DNA of 64,000 bases from JANQIV01 sp050117315 (lineage in GTDB: Bacteria; Bacteroidota; Ignavibacteria; Ignavibacteriales; Melioribacteraceae): the NCBI GenBank assembly GCA_050117315.1, contig JASFMY010000018.1, forward strand, positions 6,352-70,351, read 5' to 3'. The position numbers and the translations under genes were made by a program. Every line of letters starts with the position of its first letter. The stretch's first letter is position 1. The notes beneath the pieces are model-generated. The model had not been told where the DNA came from. It ran no database searches and saw only the letters and a list, made by a program, of their open reading frames with translations. Positions 8,020 to 17,348 of the stretch are shown piece by piece.

Positions 8020-9581
8020 TGTATAGAATATTTATTTTATTTTTAGTTTCAGTTAATTTTCTCTTTGCTCAACTGCTGCCTTCCGAGCTTAGGTTAAGCA
8101 CCGGCTCATTATCTAAAACCAACGATGTTTTGCCCGAAAGCAATAATATCGAAGAAATACAGGTTGTAAAAGATACTATCTGGCTGGCAACCGGGAACGG
8201 GTTATCAAGGTCGACCGATAACGGTGAGACGTGGACAAATTACTATGGTACCGAAGAATTCGGAACAGAGTCCGTGGCAACCGTTACTTATAAAAAAGGT
8301 GTAATTTATGCCTCTGCCTGGCATTCAGAAGATGTACTTGGATCAAGTGTGCCTACAGGCGCCGGGTTGAGATACTCAACGGATGGCGGTGAGACATGGA
8401 CATCAATCAGCCAGCCGCTGGATGATGAAGCCGATACTTTAATTTCATACGGCATAAATACACTTAAAACGGAAGCACAAGTTGTTGAAAATGAAAATTA
8501 TATTAGGTCAATAGGCGTAACAAGTGATGCTATATGGATTGCTTCTTATGCAGCAGGCTTAAGAAAATCAACAGACAACGGTCAAACATGGCAGAAAGTA
8601 ATTTTACCGCCCGATAATTTAGATTCAATAAGCCCCGAGGATACATTAGATTTTTTCGCCGGTCCCAGAAGAGGAACTACCGGGCATGCAAACTACATTG
8701 TTACTGCTATACAGGTAATTAGTGATTTAATACTATATGTTGGTACTGCCGGCGGAATAAATAAAACTACGGACGGCGGACAGAGCTGGATTAAGTTTAG
8801 TCATACAAATCAACAAAATCCTATCAGCGGAAATGCTATCTGGAGGATCCGGTACAACAAGTATGATAATTCAATCTGGGCCGCAACCAATAAGCAGAAC
8901 GGTGATACTGAATTCTATGCGGTTAGTCGGACCGACGATGGCGGGCAATCCTGGGAAACTTTTTTACCGGGGGGTCAAATATTTGACATCTCGTTTCTCC
9001 CGCAGACGGAAGGCTTCGATATTTTGGTTGCATCCGATAACGGTGTTTATAGGTCGGATAACGAAGGTTTAACATGGATTGCAAATCCTGAAATAATTGA
9101 TGATGTATCCAACATAAAAATTGTTTCCAGACAATTTAGGTCTGTTGCAGTAACTACCGAAACAAATTCAAATATAATCTGGTTGGGCTCTAAAAGTGAC
9201 GGTTTGGCGAAATTGGAAGAAGAGTACGGAGATTTTTGGAGCGGAAGCTGGAAAGTATATTTATCGTCTGATCCCTTAGAAGACGGGATTGAATCTAAAG
9301 CATTTCCAAATCCTTTTTCACCTGAAATTACCCAGTTGAAAATTGAGTATACAACAAAAGGCAATAGTGCGGACGTTACTCTGAGAATTTTTGATTTCGA
9401 TATGAATTTAGTTAGGACTTTACTGCAGAGTGCACCGCGTGACGGCTACTTAGATTCTTATACGGAATTTTGGAATGGCAGAGATGAAAGAGGCAACATT
9501 GTACCTAACGGGGTTTATTTTTACAGGATTGATCTAAACTCGGATGAACCCGAGTACGGTAAAATTATTGTTTTAAGATAA
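8019..9581 (+). CDS. Secreted Asp-box (BNR/VPS10-like) beta-propeller protein with FlgD-like C-terminal domain
   Basis: A 520-residue protein with a signal peptide (about residues 1-17). At least six Asp-box-like repeats of the form S-x-D-x-G-x-T/S-W are present: STDNGETW, STDGGETW, STDNGQTW, TTDGGQSW, TDDGGQSW and SDNEGLTW. These indicate a sialidase/VPS10-type propeller. The last ~95 residues begin AFPNPFSP and contain LRIFDFDMNLVRTL, WNGRDERGN and NGVYFYRI, as in FlgD-like Ig modules that overlap with type IX secretion C-terminal signals. Two PorV-like genes follow directly, which supports export across the outer membrane. No catalytic residues of a sialidase are evident, so it is more likely structural or adhesive. 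Confidence 0.75.
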   Translation: MYRIFILFLVSVNFLFAQLLPSELRLSTGSLSKTNDVLPESNNIEEIQVVKDTIWLATGNGLSRSTDNGETWTNYYGTEEFGTESVATVTYKKGVIYASAWHSEDVLGSSVPTGAGLRYSTDGGETWTSISQPLDDEADTLISYGINTLKTEAQVVENENYIRSIGVTSDAIWIASYAAGLRKSTDNGQTWQKVILPPDNLDSISPEDTLDFFAGPRRGTTGHANYIVTAIQVISDLILYVGTAGGINKTTDGGQSWIKFSHTNQQNPISGNAIWRIRYNKYDNSIWAATNKQNGDTEFYAVSRTDDGGQSWETFLPGGQIFDISFLPQTEGFDILVASDNGVYRSDNEGLTWIANPEIIDDVSNIKIVSRQFRSVAVTTETNSNIIWLGSKSDGLAKLEEEYGDFWSGSWKVYLSSDPLEDGIESKAFPNPFSPEITQLKIEYTTKGNSADVTLRIFDFDMNLVRTLLQSAPRDGYLDSYTEFWNGRDERGNIVPNGVYFYRIDLNSDEPEYGKIIVLR

Positions 9582-9596
9582 AAATCGGTGATTTAA

Positions 9597-10598
9597 TTGA
9601 AGAAAATTTTCTTAGCATTATTCATATTATTAAGTCTAAACATAACCGCACAACCTGAGTTTTCCAGTATCAGCAGTAAGCCGGGTGCATTCAGCAGGAT
9701 GGGATTTGGAGCCAGAGGAATGGGTATGGGAAACGCAATGTCTGCAATAACCGACGGTAATCTTGTTTCTTATTATAACCCTGCATTAAACTCTTTTCAA
9801 AAAGGGAATTCGTTTCAGTCTACTTATTCGTTCTTATCATTGGACCGTAGTTTGAACTTTATAAATTTCACAAAAAGTTTTCCTATGGGAAGAAAACAAA
9901 ATGAAGACGGAACTTATACTAAACCAAGGTCTGTTGCAGGTCTGAGTTTGGGGATAATCAATGCGGGAGTCAGCGATATAATTGAATACGACAACAGCGG
10001 TAATAAAACCGGTGAAACATCAACCTCCGAAAACCAATTCTTCTTAAGCGTTTCAAACCGTTTCTCGGATAAACTGGCATTGGGTATCGGCTTCAAATAT
10101 TATTATTACAAGTTATACGATGATGTTACTTCTACGTCGTTTGGTGCAGACATCGGGTTGCTCTATATACTGAATAAAAATGTTAATATAGCAATTGCGG
10201 TTGTTGATCTTCTATCAAAATATGAGTGGGATACTTCAGAAATATACGGTCAGAGCGGGCGCAATACGGAAGATAAATTCCCGTTGCTGAAAAAAATAGG
10301 TTTGGCATACAAATCAGATGATAGGGATTTAATTCTTTCGGCTGAATTGGAAGGCAGTAATGCTGAAACAACTTTCTTGAGATTCGGCGGCGAATATAAT
10401 ATTTTTGAAAATCTGTTTTTAAGAGCAGGCCTTGATAAACTTAATTTACAGAATAGGGATTTCCCGGCAAGGCCTTCTTGCGGGTTTTCTTATTTTCATA
10501 ATTTGAGAAGTACGAAAATAGGAATTGATTATGCTTTTGTGCTTGAACCGTATTCATCGGCAGATAGACACATTGTAGGGGTTAACATAATTTTTTAA
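9597..10598 (+). CDS. PorV/PorQ family outer-membrane beta-barrel protein
   Basis: A 333-residue protein with a signal peptide (MKKIFLALFILLSLNITAQ, cleaved near 19). The N-terminal mature region has the family hallmark: FSRMGFGARGMGMGNA, followed by DGNLVSYYNPAL. Alternating strands then follow to a terminal aromatic strand. In type IX secretion, PorV shuttles substrates from the SprA channel to the attachment complex; PorQ-like relatives have related roles. It uses a TTG start with the signal peptide beginning at once. A second family member follows 15 bp after its stop. Whether it is a true PorV or a structural paralogue cannot be told without comparison. Confidence 0.75.
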   Translation: MKKIFLALFILLSLNITAQPEFSSISSKPGAFSRMGFGARGMGMGNAMSAITDGNLVSYYNPALNSFQKGNSFQSTYSFLSLDRSLNFINFTKSFPMGRKQNEDGTYTKPRSVAGLSLGIINAGVSDIIEYDNSGNKTGETSTSENQFFLSVSNRFSDKLALGIGFKYYYYKLYDDVTSTSFGADIGLLYILNKNVNIAIAVVDLLSKYEWDTSEIYGQSGRNTEDKFPLLKKIGLAYKSDDRDLILSAELEGSNAETTFLRFGGEYNIFENLFLRAGLDKLNLQNRDFPARPSCGFSYFHNLRSTKIGIDYAFVLEPYSSADRHIVGVNIIF

Positions 10599-10613
10599 CA
10601 TTTGAATACAGAT

Positions 10614-11513
10614 ATGAAAAAGATTTTAATACTATTTATAATTTTTGGACATGCTGTTTTATTTGCTCAAAGTGCTGGCAGTACCGGATTGTCTTTCCTT
10701 AAAATTGGTTTTGGTGCAAGAAATATCGCAATGGGTGATTTAGGCGTTGTTACTGCAAATGATGTTACTGCACTTAATTACAACCCGGCTTTAATATCGC
10801 GTTACAACGGAACACAGTTGTTTGTTACTCATAACGAGTTAATAAGCGATACCCGTAGCGAACTGTTTGGTTCAGGTTTTGAATTGTTCGGCATCCCTTT
10901 GGCGCTCGGAATAAATACAACGACTGTTTCGGATATTGAAGTAAGAACACGCCCGGGCGAAGCTCAGTCGACTTTTAATGCTAATTATTTTTATACAAGT
11001 TTGTCGACCGGTTTTGATTTAGCTGATTCGATTTCGGTGGGATTCACCGCAAAGTATTTATATGAGAATTTATTTTCAGATGAAGCCAACGGGTGGGGTT
11101 TTGATTTTGGATTGTTTTATTCAAACATAATAAAAAATGTCGACTTCGGTGCTTCGCTAAAAAACATCGGTTCAATGAACGAATTAAGAAACGAAGCTAC
11201 GGAACTGCCGGTCGATTTAAGAGTTGGATTAGCTTATAATACTTTTGTAAGTGCAATAGATTCAAAAGTTATTTTGCTAAGCGGGGTGCAGAAGTATACT
11301 GCTACCGACGATACACATATTCATTTCGGTACGGAAATTCTTTACAAAAACTACTTTGCTTTAAGAGGAGGATACTTTACCGGGTATGAATCAAAAAGTT
11401 TTACTGCAGGTATCGGGTTAATCTGGAACGACTTAAACTTTGATTACGCGTATACTCCTTTTGATTTTGATCTGGGGACTTCTCATACGATATCGATTTT
11501 ATATAACTTATAA
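10614..11513 (+). CDS. PorV/PorQ family outer-membrane protein (second copy)
   Basis: A 299-residue protein from the ATG at 10614, which starts a standard signal peptide (MKKILILFIIFGHAVLFAQS). An upstream TTG at 10602 adds only four residues and is less likely. The mature N-terminus has GSTGLSFLKIGFGARNIAMG and then NDVTALNYNPAL, matching the family pattern seen in the neighbour. The C-terminal strands, such as LNFDYAYTPFDFDLG, are barrel-like. It is closely coupled to the copy at 9597 and 8 bp from the acyltransferase-like gene at 11522. A second paralogue beside a candidate substrate suggests a dedicated secretion or attachment unit. That is inference. Confidence 0.75.
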   Translation: MKKILILFIIFGHAVLFAQSAGSTGLSFLKIGFGARNIAMGDLGVVTANDVTALNYNPALISRYNGTQLFVTHNELISDTRSELFGSGFELFGIPLALGINTTTVSDIEVRTRPGEAQSTFNANYFYTSLSTGFDLADSISVGFTAKYLYENLFSDEANGWGFDFGLFYSNIIKNVDFGASLKNIGSMNELRNEATELPVDLRVGLAYNTFVSAIDSKVILLSGVQKYTATDDTHIHFGTEILYKNYFALRGGYFTGYESKSFTAGIGLIWNDLNFDYAYTPFDFDLGTSHTISILYNL

Positions 11514-11521
11514 ATAAAGAT

Positions 11522-12493
11522 ATGATTGAATTTATTCCTTTCGCAGATTCCGGTTTAAGTAACGATGAATGGGACGAATTTGTAGACAACGCAAACGGCG
11601 GAACCATTTTTCATAAACGTAAATTTTTGAATTATCATCCCGAAGGAAGATTTGTTGATAAATCAATTGTTGTAAAAAAGAAAAATAAACTTCACTCGTT
11701 ATTGCCCGCAGTTGAAATAAATAGAGAAGGCAAAAAGATTTTGTCGTCACACTCCGGAGCATCTTACGGCGGTTTTGTAACTAAGAAAGACCTGAATGTT
11801 AAAGACTCGTTTACACTTGTGAAATCGCTTGAAGAATATGCAAAAGGAAATAATTTTGATGCTGTTCAGTTAACCTTCCCGCCGATCATTTACCAGGATA
11901 AATATAACAACTATATCGAATTTGCTTTATTTAGGAACGGTTATAAGTATATAAAAAGGGAAATCTCAAGCGTTGTGCAGCTTGATGTAGAGAAAGAAAA
12001 AATTCTGTCAACCTTTAAAGCAGAATCGCGAACTGCAGTTAAAAAGTCTATTGCGCAGGGAGTGGAAATAGCCGAGACTGAAAGGTTCAAAGAGTATTAC
12101 GAAATCTTAAAGAAGAATCTTAAGTTAAGGCACAATGTTAATCCGACACATACACTTGATGAACTTTTATTGTTGAAGAAAATTTTCCCGGCAAAAGTAA
12201 GACTGTTCGGCGCTTTTTTAGACGACAAACTTATAGCCGGAGTCTGTAACTTTTCCGCAAATAAAGAAGTTGTTTTAGCCTTCTACATAAGCCACGATGA
12301 AGACTACCAAAAGTACAGGCCGGTTAATTTATTGTTCTTCGAAATCATGAAAAGATATCACGAAGAAGGATACCGTTTTCTCGACTTCGGTATATTTACC
12401 GTAAACATGGACCCGAACTGGGGATTAGGTAAATTTAAAGAGAGTTTTGGTGCGCGGGGTATTTTTAGAGATACATTTTATAAAGAATTTTAA
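11522..12493 (+). CDS. FemAB/GNAT-like acyltransferase or peptidoglycan-bridge-type protein
   Basis: A 323-residue soluble protein. The N-terminal part, including DEFVDNANGGTIFHKRKFL, and the C-terminal GNAT-like half (about 140-323), including AESRTAVKKSIAQGVE and NLLFFEIMKRYHEEGYRFLDFGIF, fit the FemAB-like acetyltransferase fold (Acetyltransf_6 / CelD-like group). Members found in polysaccharide loci transfer an acyl or aminoacyl group to sugars. It overlaps the next glycosyltransferase start (TAATG), tying it to surface glycan synthesis. The exact substrate is unknown; a role in peptidoglycan cross-bridges is less likely here. Confidence 0.65.
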   Translation: MIEFIPFADSGLSNDEWDEFVDNANGGTIFHKRKFLNYHPEGRFVDKSIVVKKKNKLHSLLPAVEINREGKKILSSHSGASYGGFVTKKDLNVKDSFTLVKSLEEYAKGNNFDAVQLTFPPIIYQDKYNNYIEFALFRNGYKYIKREISSVVQLDVEKEKILSTFKAESRTAVKKSIAQGVEIAETERFKEYYEILKKNLKLRHNVNPTHTLDELLLLKKIFPAKVRLFGAFLDDKLIAGVCNFSANKEVVLAFYISHDEDYQKYRPVNLLFFEIMKRYHEEGYRFLDFGIFTVNMDPNWGLGKFKESFGARGIFRDTFYKEF

Positions 12494-13569
12494 TGTTGAA
12501 AATTCTTCATATTGCACCGGAAAATTATGCCGGTGTTCCTTACAGCTTTTATCAAATGCACAACCACTGCGGCGATTATTCGAGGGTAATCACACTTCAC
12601 AAATGTCCGCTGGATTTTCCCGAAGATATTTGTTTAGATTTGCCTCTGCCTAATTTTAATCTTGCTAAAAGGTGGCGCAAAACTAAAGTCAATTTTAGAG
12701 AGAGTGAACAAATAACTGCCGCACCGTATTTCAAATCGCGCAACATTGTTGAAAAGATTTATTTCTCGTTAAACGACAGACTTAGAAAAAAAAGAATCGA
12801 CAGTTTAATTAATGAATTGAATCTTGACGAGTTTGATATTATTCATTATGACGGCGGTTTGGACTTTTACAGAAATGCATCGCAGGCGGTAAAATGGAAA
12901 AATATGGGCAAAAAAATCGTAACCTGCTTCTTTGGAAGCGACTTGCGTATAAGAGGCCTGATAAAAGAGATAGATGAAATTTCCGATTTAAACATTACTT
13001 CGGAATTCGACCATCTCGTGCTTAAGAAAGATTTGCATTATTTATTTTACCCGTATGATATTTCCGAATTACCAGGAAGAACTCAAAACGATTCCGATAA
13101 AGTTAGAATTGTGCATTCACCCACTAACAGAAAATATAAGGGCACGGATTTAATAATTTCCGTAATTGATAAAATTAAAAAAGAAAGAAAAATTGACTTT
13201 GTTTTGATTGAGAAAAAACCGCGCGAATTTGTATTAAACGAAAAATCAAAGTCCGATATTTGTATTGACCAGGTCGGAGGAACAATGGGGGGAACGGGTT
13301 ACGGCAAAGCCGGCATTGAGTCTCTCGGAATGGGAATTCCGACAATTACAAACATGACAAAAGAATACAGTGAATGGTTTCCTGAAAATCCGTTTGTTGT
13401 TTGTAATAATGAAAAAGAGTTGTATCATAGTTTGATTGAATTGATTGATAATAAAGGGCTGAGAGAAGAAGCCGGCACTAAGGGCAGGGAGTGGGTAATA
13501 AAATATCACGGCTTCGGAAACGTAAACAAAAAATTATATCAACTTTACAAAGAGCATAATATTATTTAA
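12493..13569 (+). CDS. Glycosyltransferase, GT-B fold (GT4-like)
   Basis: A 358-residue protein that opens with MLKILHIAPENYAGVP, like GT-B N-terminal domains. In the C-terminal domain, DQVGGTMGGTGYGKAGIES and LGMGIPTITNM (about 255-290) occupy the place of the nucleotide-sugar-binding E-x7-E region of GT4 enzymes. The call is tentative because the usual GT4 signature residues are only partly present. It overlaps both neighbours by one or two bases (TAATG), so it is part of the polysaccharide unit. Confidence 0.65.
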   Translation: MLKILHIAPENYAGVPYSFYQMHNHCGDYSRVITLHKCPLDFPEDICLDLPLPNFNLAKRWRKTKVNFRESEQITAAPYFKSRNIVEKIYFSLNDRLRKKRIDSLINELNLDEFDIIHYDGGLDFYRNASQAVKWKNMGKKIVTCFFGSDLRIRGLIKEIDEISDLNITSEFDHLVLKKDLHYLFYPYDISELPGRTQNDSDKVRIVHSPTNRKYKGTDLIISVIDKIKKERKIDFVLIEKKPREFVLNEKSKSDICIDQVGGTMGGTGYGKAGIESLGMGIPTITNMTKEYSEWFPENPFVVCNNEKELYHSLIELIDNKGLREEAGTKGREWVIKYHGFGNVNKKLYQLYKEHNII

Positions 13570-15002
13570 TGTCTTCTAACCGGAGTGTAATAAAATCCAC
13601 AGTTTGGTATATGGCAGGGAATTTTATTCTTCGTGCCGTTCACTTTCTATTACTTCCTCTTTACTCACAGGTAATATCAACGGAAGAATTCGGCAGCTAT
13701 GCTTTGATAACTGCGTTTTATACTGTTGCGGTAATTGTTTACCAGGGCGGCTTGCAGCAAGGTTTAAGCAAATACTACCTGGAAACTGACGACGGAAAAC
13801 ATAAAAAGGAAATTTTCTCATCTATTTTGAATACCACACTGATTGTTTCTGTTGTTTTATCTGTTATAGGCATCCTCTTTGCCGGGAATATTTCACAGTT
13901 GATGTTAAGTACGGTGAAATATGATAATATAATTGTTATTGTTTTTGTCTCATTATTTGCCGAAAACTTTTCTTATTATTTACTTTATTTGCTGAAGACG
14001 AAAGAACAAGCTAAACAAGTTGTTATAGTTACTTCTATTGCTTCATTAATAAATTTTTTACTAAATGTTGTTCTTGTTTATGGTTACGAATTTGGAATAT
14101 CCGGGATATTTATAGCGCAGTTAGTTTCAAATTTGATACTTGTTATTTTGCTGCTGCCTTTAATCAAAAAGGATTATCAGTTTTACTTAGATAAAATATT
14201 GATAAAAAAAATCTTCCTTTTTTCTTTCCCGATATTTATCAGCGGTATCTTTTCAATTTTTGTTGAAGTAGCCGACAGATATTTGATAAATATTTTTCTT
14301 ACCAAAGATGATGTGGGTATTTATACTTTCTCTTATAAAATAGCAATCGCAATGAACCTTTTTATGATGGCATTTAGAACAGCATGGATCCCGAGGGCGT
14401 TAAATCTGTTTAGAGAAGGAAACTATGCCAAAGAGTACGGTCGGATTTTCTCAAGACTTGCGGCAATCATCATTTTTGTGTTCTTAATGATTGTGTTATT
14501 AATAAACGATATTTTTAATTTTCAAATCGGTGATGAATTTATAATCAAACAATCTTATGCGGCGGGAATGTCAATAATACCCTTTGTTTTATTAGGGTAT
14601 GGGCTTTACGGTATTGCCGGCTTTTATTCTATTTATCCTTATGTTAAAAATAAAAGCTACCATTTCTTTGTGTCGGACTTTATAGGATTCATTTTTAATA
14701 TTTTGTTGAATATAATTCTAATACCCATCTATGGCATAGTAGGCGCTGCAATTGCTACAATGGTAAGCTTTTTATCAATTTCTGTTTATCTGTATTTTAT
14801 TTCAAGAAAAAGCGTTCAAACTAGTTATGAATACAAATCGTTGGCAGCGTTAGTCTTAAGCGGGATTATTTTAACAACTGCCGGTATTTTAATAAATATA
14901 ATTTGGCTCGATGTTATTTTAATAACGGTTTTTATTTTACTGGTTATGAAGATTTTAAAAATCGATGTATTTGAATTTATGCGTCTCTTAAAACAGTATT
15001 AA
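13569..15002 (+). CDS. Oligosaccharide flippase family protein (Wzx/MATE-like)
   Basis: A 477-residue polytopic protein with about 12-14 hydrophobic segments over its whole length. The start SSNRSVIKSTVWYMAGNFILRAVHFLLLPLY is typical of the polysaccharide-biosynthesis / Wzx flippase family. It also has the usual mid-protein region with F-P-I-F-I-S-G-I followed by DRYLINIFLTKDDVGIYTFS. Such proteins move undecaprenyl-linked oligosaccharides across the inner membrane. The gene ends inside the convergent glycosyltransferase at 14977 (26 bp overlap). No Wzy polymerase or Wzz is present in the window. Confidence 0.85.
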   Translation: MSSNRSVIKSTVWYMAGNFILRAVHFLLLPLYSQVISTEEFGSYALITAFYTVAVIVYQGGLQQGLSKYYLETDDGKHKKEIFSSILNTTLIVSVVLSVIGILFAGNISQLMLSTVKYDNIIVIVFVSLFAENFSYYLLYLLKTKEQAKQVVIVTSIASLINFLLNVVLVYGYEFGISGIFIAQLVSNLILVILLLPLIKKDYQFYLDKILIKKIFLFSFPIFISGIFSIFVEVADRYLINIFLTKDDVGIYTFSYKIAIAMNLFMMAFRTAWIPRALNLFREGNYAKEYGRIFSRLAAIIIFVFLMIVLLINDIFNFQIGDEFIIKQSYAAGMSIIPFVLLGYGLYGIAGFYSIYPYVKNKSYHFFVSDFIGFIFNILLNIILIPIYGIVGAAIATMVSFLSISVYLYFISRKSVQTSYEYKSLAALVLSGIILTTAGILINIIWLDVILITVFILLVMKILKIDVFEFMRLLKQY

Positions 15003-16116
15003 TAAAATCAAGCAACTTGTTTTCAACTACTTCCCAGTTGTATTTCGTTTCGGCAAGTTGTCTGCCGCATTCGGAATGAGTTCTTAATAATTTTTTATCA
15101 GTTAAATAATTTTCGATCTTATTTGCAATTTCTTCTTTATTAAATGGATCAACGAAATACCCGAATTCATTGCTCTGAAACTCGTCTAATATTGCATCGA
15201 TATCTGAATAAATAACAGGCTTTCCGCATGCCATGTATTCAAAAAGTTTTATGGGCAGAGAATTGTTAAAGAAAAATTTTTTGTTCCGTAAATCAAAACA
15301 AATATCAACATCCGAAAGGGCAGAAGAAATATTTTCGTAATCAAGCCATTCAATAATCTTTATTTGAATATTCTTCAAACCGGCAATTACTTTTTTGAAA
15401 TTATTTTGAGTAACATGAGAATCGAATCTACCGATAAGTTTTACATTGAAATTTATCTCCTGGTGTCTGGTAGCAAGCAATTTTATAACTTCTGCAAATC
15501 TTAAAATTCCACGCTCTTCATTTAGATGTCCCGTAAAACAAAATGTAATTTTTTCACCTTTAAAAGGCGGCGGTGAATAGTTAAATAAAGATAACGGCGG
15601 ATAGTAAGGGATAATTGTTTTAGGTTTTGATTGGGCAAAAAAATCAATCCTTTTTAATTTCCTTTTTTCACCAACTATTACAGCATCTGTTTTTTTTATT
15701 AAATAAAATGAAGATAAGTAAAGGAGAATGTATTTTATGATCTTTTTTATGCCGGTTAAATTACGCGTCATGTTTTCCGGGTACCATTCTGTTACATCGT
15801 AAATAATTTTACATCCGGGATTATTCTTTTTGAATTTTAAAGCCGGTATTATCGGCAGAATTTCTGCGCATAAAATTAAACCGGGTTTTATTTCATTAAC
15901 ATGCTTGAAAAACAAATTTATTTTTTCTTTTCTCGGTAAATTATTGCCTGTAAAGCCAGTGAGTTTTGTGTTATTTTTAGTTTCGTTTATTTTATAAAGT
16001 GATGAGACAATGTGTACTTCAAAATTATTGTTTGAAAGGCTTCTCCCGATTTTATAAAACAGCCTTTCGTCCGTGCAGTAATGACCTGAAGTAAGTATAA
16101 CAATTTTATTCATCAT
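14977..16116 (-). CDS. GT4-family glycosyltransferase
   Basis: A 379-residue GT-B enzyme on the minus strand. The N-terminal domain starts MMNKIVILTSGHYCTDERLFYKI. The C-terminal domain has ITFCFTGHLNEERGILRF (about 195-212) and the family signature LPIKLFEYMACGKPVIYSD (about 288-306), with the conserved F-E-Y-x-A-x-G-x-P-V/I core. Its 3' end overlaps the flippase gene head to head by 26 bp, and its start is only 11 bp from the divergent GT9 gene, so it must have its promoter inside its neighbour. Two adjacent ATGs begin the frame. Confidence 0.8.
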   Translation of the reverse strand: MMNKIVILTSGHYCTDERLFYKIGRSLSNNNFEVHIVSSLYKINETKNNTKLTGFTGNNLPRKEKINLFFKHVNEIKPGLILCAEILPIIPALKFKKNNPGCKIIYDVTEWYPENMTRNLTGIKKIIKYILLYLSSFYLIKKTDAVIVGEKRKLKRIDFFAQSKPKTIIPYYPPLSLFNYSPPPFKGEKITFCFTGHLNEERGILRFAEVIKLLATRHQEINFNVKLIGRFDSHVTQNNFKKVIAGLKNIQIKIIEWLDYENISSALSDVDICFDLRNKKFFFNNSLPIKLFEYMACGKPVIYSDIDAILDEFQSNEFGYFVDPFNKEEIANKIENYLTDKKLLRTHSECGRQLAETKYNWEVVENKLLDFINTVLRDA

Positions 16117-16127
16117 GATTAATTTTT

Positions 16128-17141
16128 ATGAAGCAAAAAAGAATTTTAATAATGCGTCCCGATAGGATAGGTGATGTTGTTTTATCCACACCAATTCCAA
16201 GAGAAATAAAAAAAACATTTCCCGGTTCATTTGTTGCAATCTATTTACGATCGTATACAAAAGATATTTATTTAAATAATCCTTTTGTTGACAAGATTAT
16301 TATAAACGATTATCAAGGTAATAAAATCTCAGATTTTTTTGAAAAAGTAAAAGAGCTTAGAAAATATAAATTTACCCATGCTTTAATGCTTTTGCCTACA
16401 GAGTATAATAACTGGCTTATATTTTTTGCGGGAATAAAAAACAGGATTGGTGTTGGTCATAAGTTTTATCAGTTTATTACAGGCGCTAAAAGCGTGAACC
16501 GGAACAAATATATTCCTTTAAGGCATGAAGCAGATTACTGTATGGATTTGGCAAGAAAAATAGGGGTAAAAACCGATAACCTTGATACCGAAATCTTTCT
16601 AACGGAAGAAGAAATAAAAAAAGCTGATGAAATAAAAAAACAATTGCTGGGTGATAAGAAAATTCTTGTAGGTATCCATTTTTCAAGCGGTAACTCGGCG
16701 CCGAATTGGAAAGAGAAAAAGTATATTGAGTTAATTAAGTTGTTGAACGGGTACAGCGAAATACAAACAGTAGTTACAGATAATAAAATTTCCGGTTTAA
16801 TCAAAGAAATGGAAATTGCTTGTCCAAATGAAAATAAAACCCTGCGTGAGTCAATAATAAATATATCGGCATTGGATTACTTAATTTCCGCAAGTACAGG
16901 CCCGATGCATATTGCTGCTGCATTAGAAGTAAAAACCGTGTCGTTATTCTGTCCTTTAACTGCATGTTCACCAAAGCTGTGGGGCCCTATGGGAAATAAA
17001 AACGAAATTATATTGCCTGCAGAGAATTACTGTCAGAGCAAATGCCCCGGTGATCCGAAAAGATGTCGCTTTGAAGGTGAGGGAGGAATTGAGACAAAAC
17101 AAGTTGCAGAAAAATTAATTCAATTCATCGAATCAGAATAG
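16128..17141 (+). CDS. GT9-family glycosyltransferase (heptosyltransferase-like)
   Basis: A 337-residue enzyme of the lipopolysaccharide heptosyltransferase family. It shows the opening ILIMRPDRIGDVVLSTPI, the middle signature SSGNSAPNWKEKKY and the C-terminal nucleotide-sugar site region STGPMHIAAALEVKTVSLF. A cysteine-rich tail, CQSKCPGDPKRC, lies near residue 305-315. GT9 enzymes add heptose or other sugars to lipid A core. It diverges from the GT4 gene with an 11-bp gap and is followed by the SRP RNA. The sugar transferred is not certain. Confidence 0.85.
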   Translation: MKQKRILIMRPDRIGDVVLSTPIPREIKKTFPGSFVAIYLRSYTKDIYLNNPFVDKIIINDYQGNKISDFFEKVKELRKYKFTHALMLLPTEYNNWLIFFAGIKNRIGVGHKFYQFITGAKSVNRNKYIPLRHEADYCMDLARKIGVKTDNLDTEIFLTEEEIKKADEIKKQLLGDKKILVGIHFSSGNSAPNWKEKKYIELIKLLNGYSEIQTVVTDNKISGLIKEMEIACPNENKTLRESIINISALDYLISASTGPMHIAAALEVKTVSLFCPLTACSPKLWGPMGNKNEIILPAENYCQSKCPGDPKRCRFEGEGGIETKQVAEKLIQFIESE

Positions 17142-17166
17142 TATTTCCTCTTTGCCTTTAAAGTAT

Positions 17167-17174
17167 TATATTTG
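17167..17174 (+). promoter_or_regulatory. Bacteroidota-type -7 box before the SRP RNA
   Basis: TATATTTG at 17167-17174 matches the TAnnTTTG consensus of the Bacteroidota primary sigma factor. It would start transcription at about 17181, just at the SRP RNA 5' stem. No TTTG box occurs at the usual 19-21 bp spacing upstream, so only the -7 element is supported. Confidence 0.55.
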
Positions 17175-17180
17175 CATCTC

Positions 17181-17282
17181 TTTTTGCCAAGCACTAACTA
17201 ACAGGTTGGTACCCAACCCCGTCAGGTCCGGAAGGAAGCAGCGGTAAGTATTTAATTTGTGTAGTTAGCTCGCTTGGCTTTT
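17181..17282 (+). ncRNA. ffs: Signal recognition particle RNA, small bacterial type (4.5S-like)
   Basis: The apical core GTCAGGTCCGGAAGGAAGCA (17221-17240) with the following GCGGTAA is the universally conserved SRP RNA domain IV, where Ffh binds. The outer stem pairs GCCAAGC (17186-17192) with GCTTGGC (17272-17278), and CTAACTA pairs further in with TAGTTAG. A T-rich run (17279-17285) follows the closing stem and gives an intrinsic end. The length is about 95-100 nt, the short type without an Alu domain. The exact 5' end is inferred from the -7 box. The gene lies alone between the GT9 and NhaC genes. Confidence 0.95.
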
Positions 17283-17348
17283 TTATTTCTTTTAATTTTT
17301 GTAAATCATTATTAAATTTGAAAACAATCAACTAACAGCTATCATTTC

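Noticed and set aside
14977..15002. Frameshift or assembly error at the convergent overlap of flippase and glycosyltransferase
   Set aside because: Both proteins have normal family lengths and plausible C-termini, so the 26-bp overlap seems genuine.
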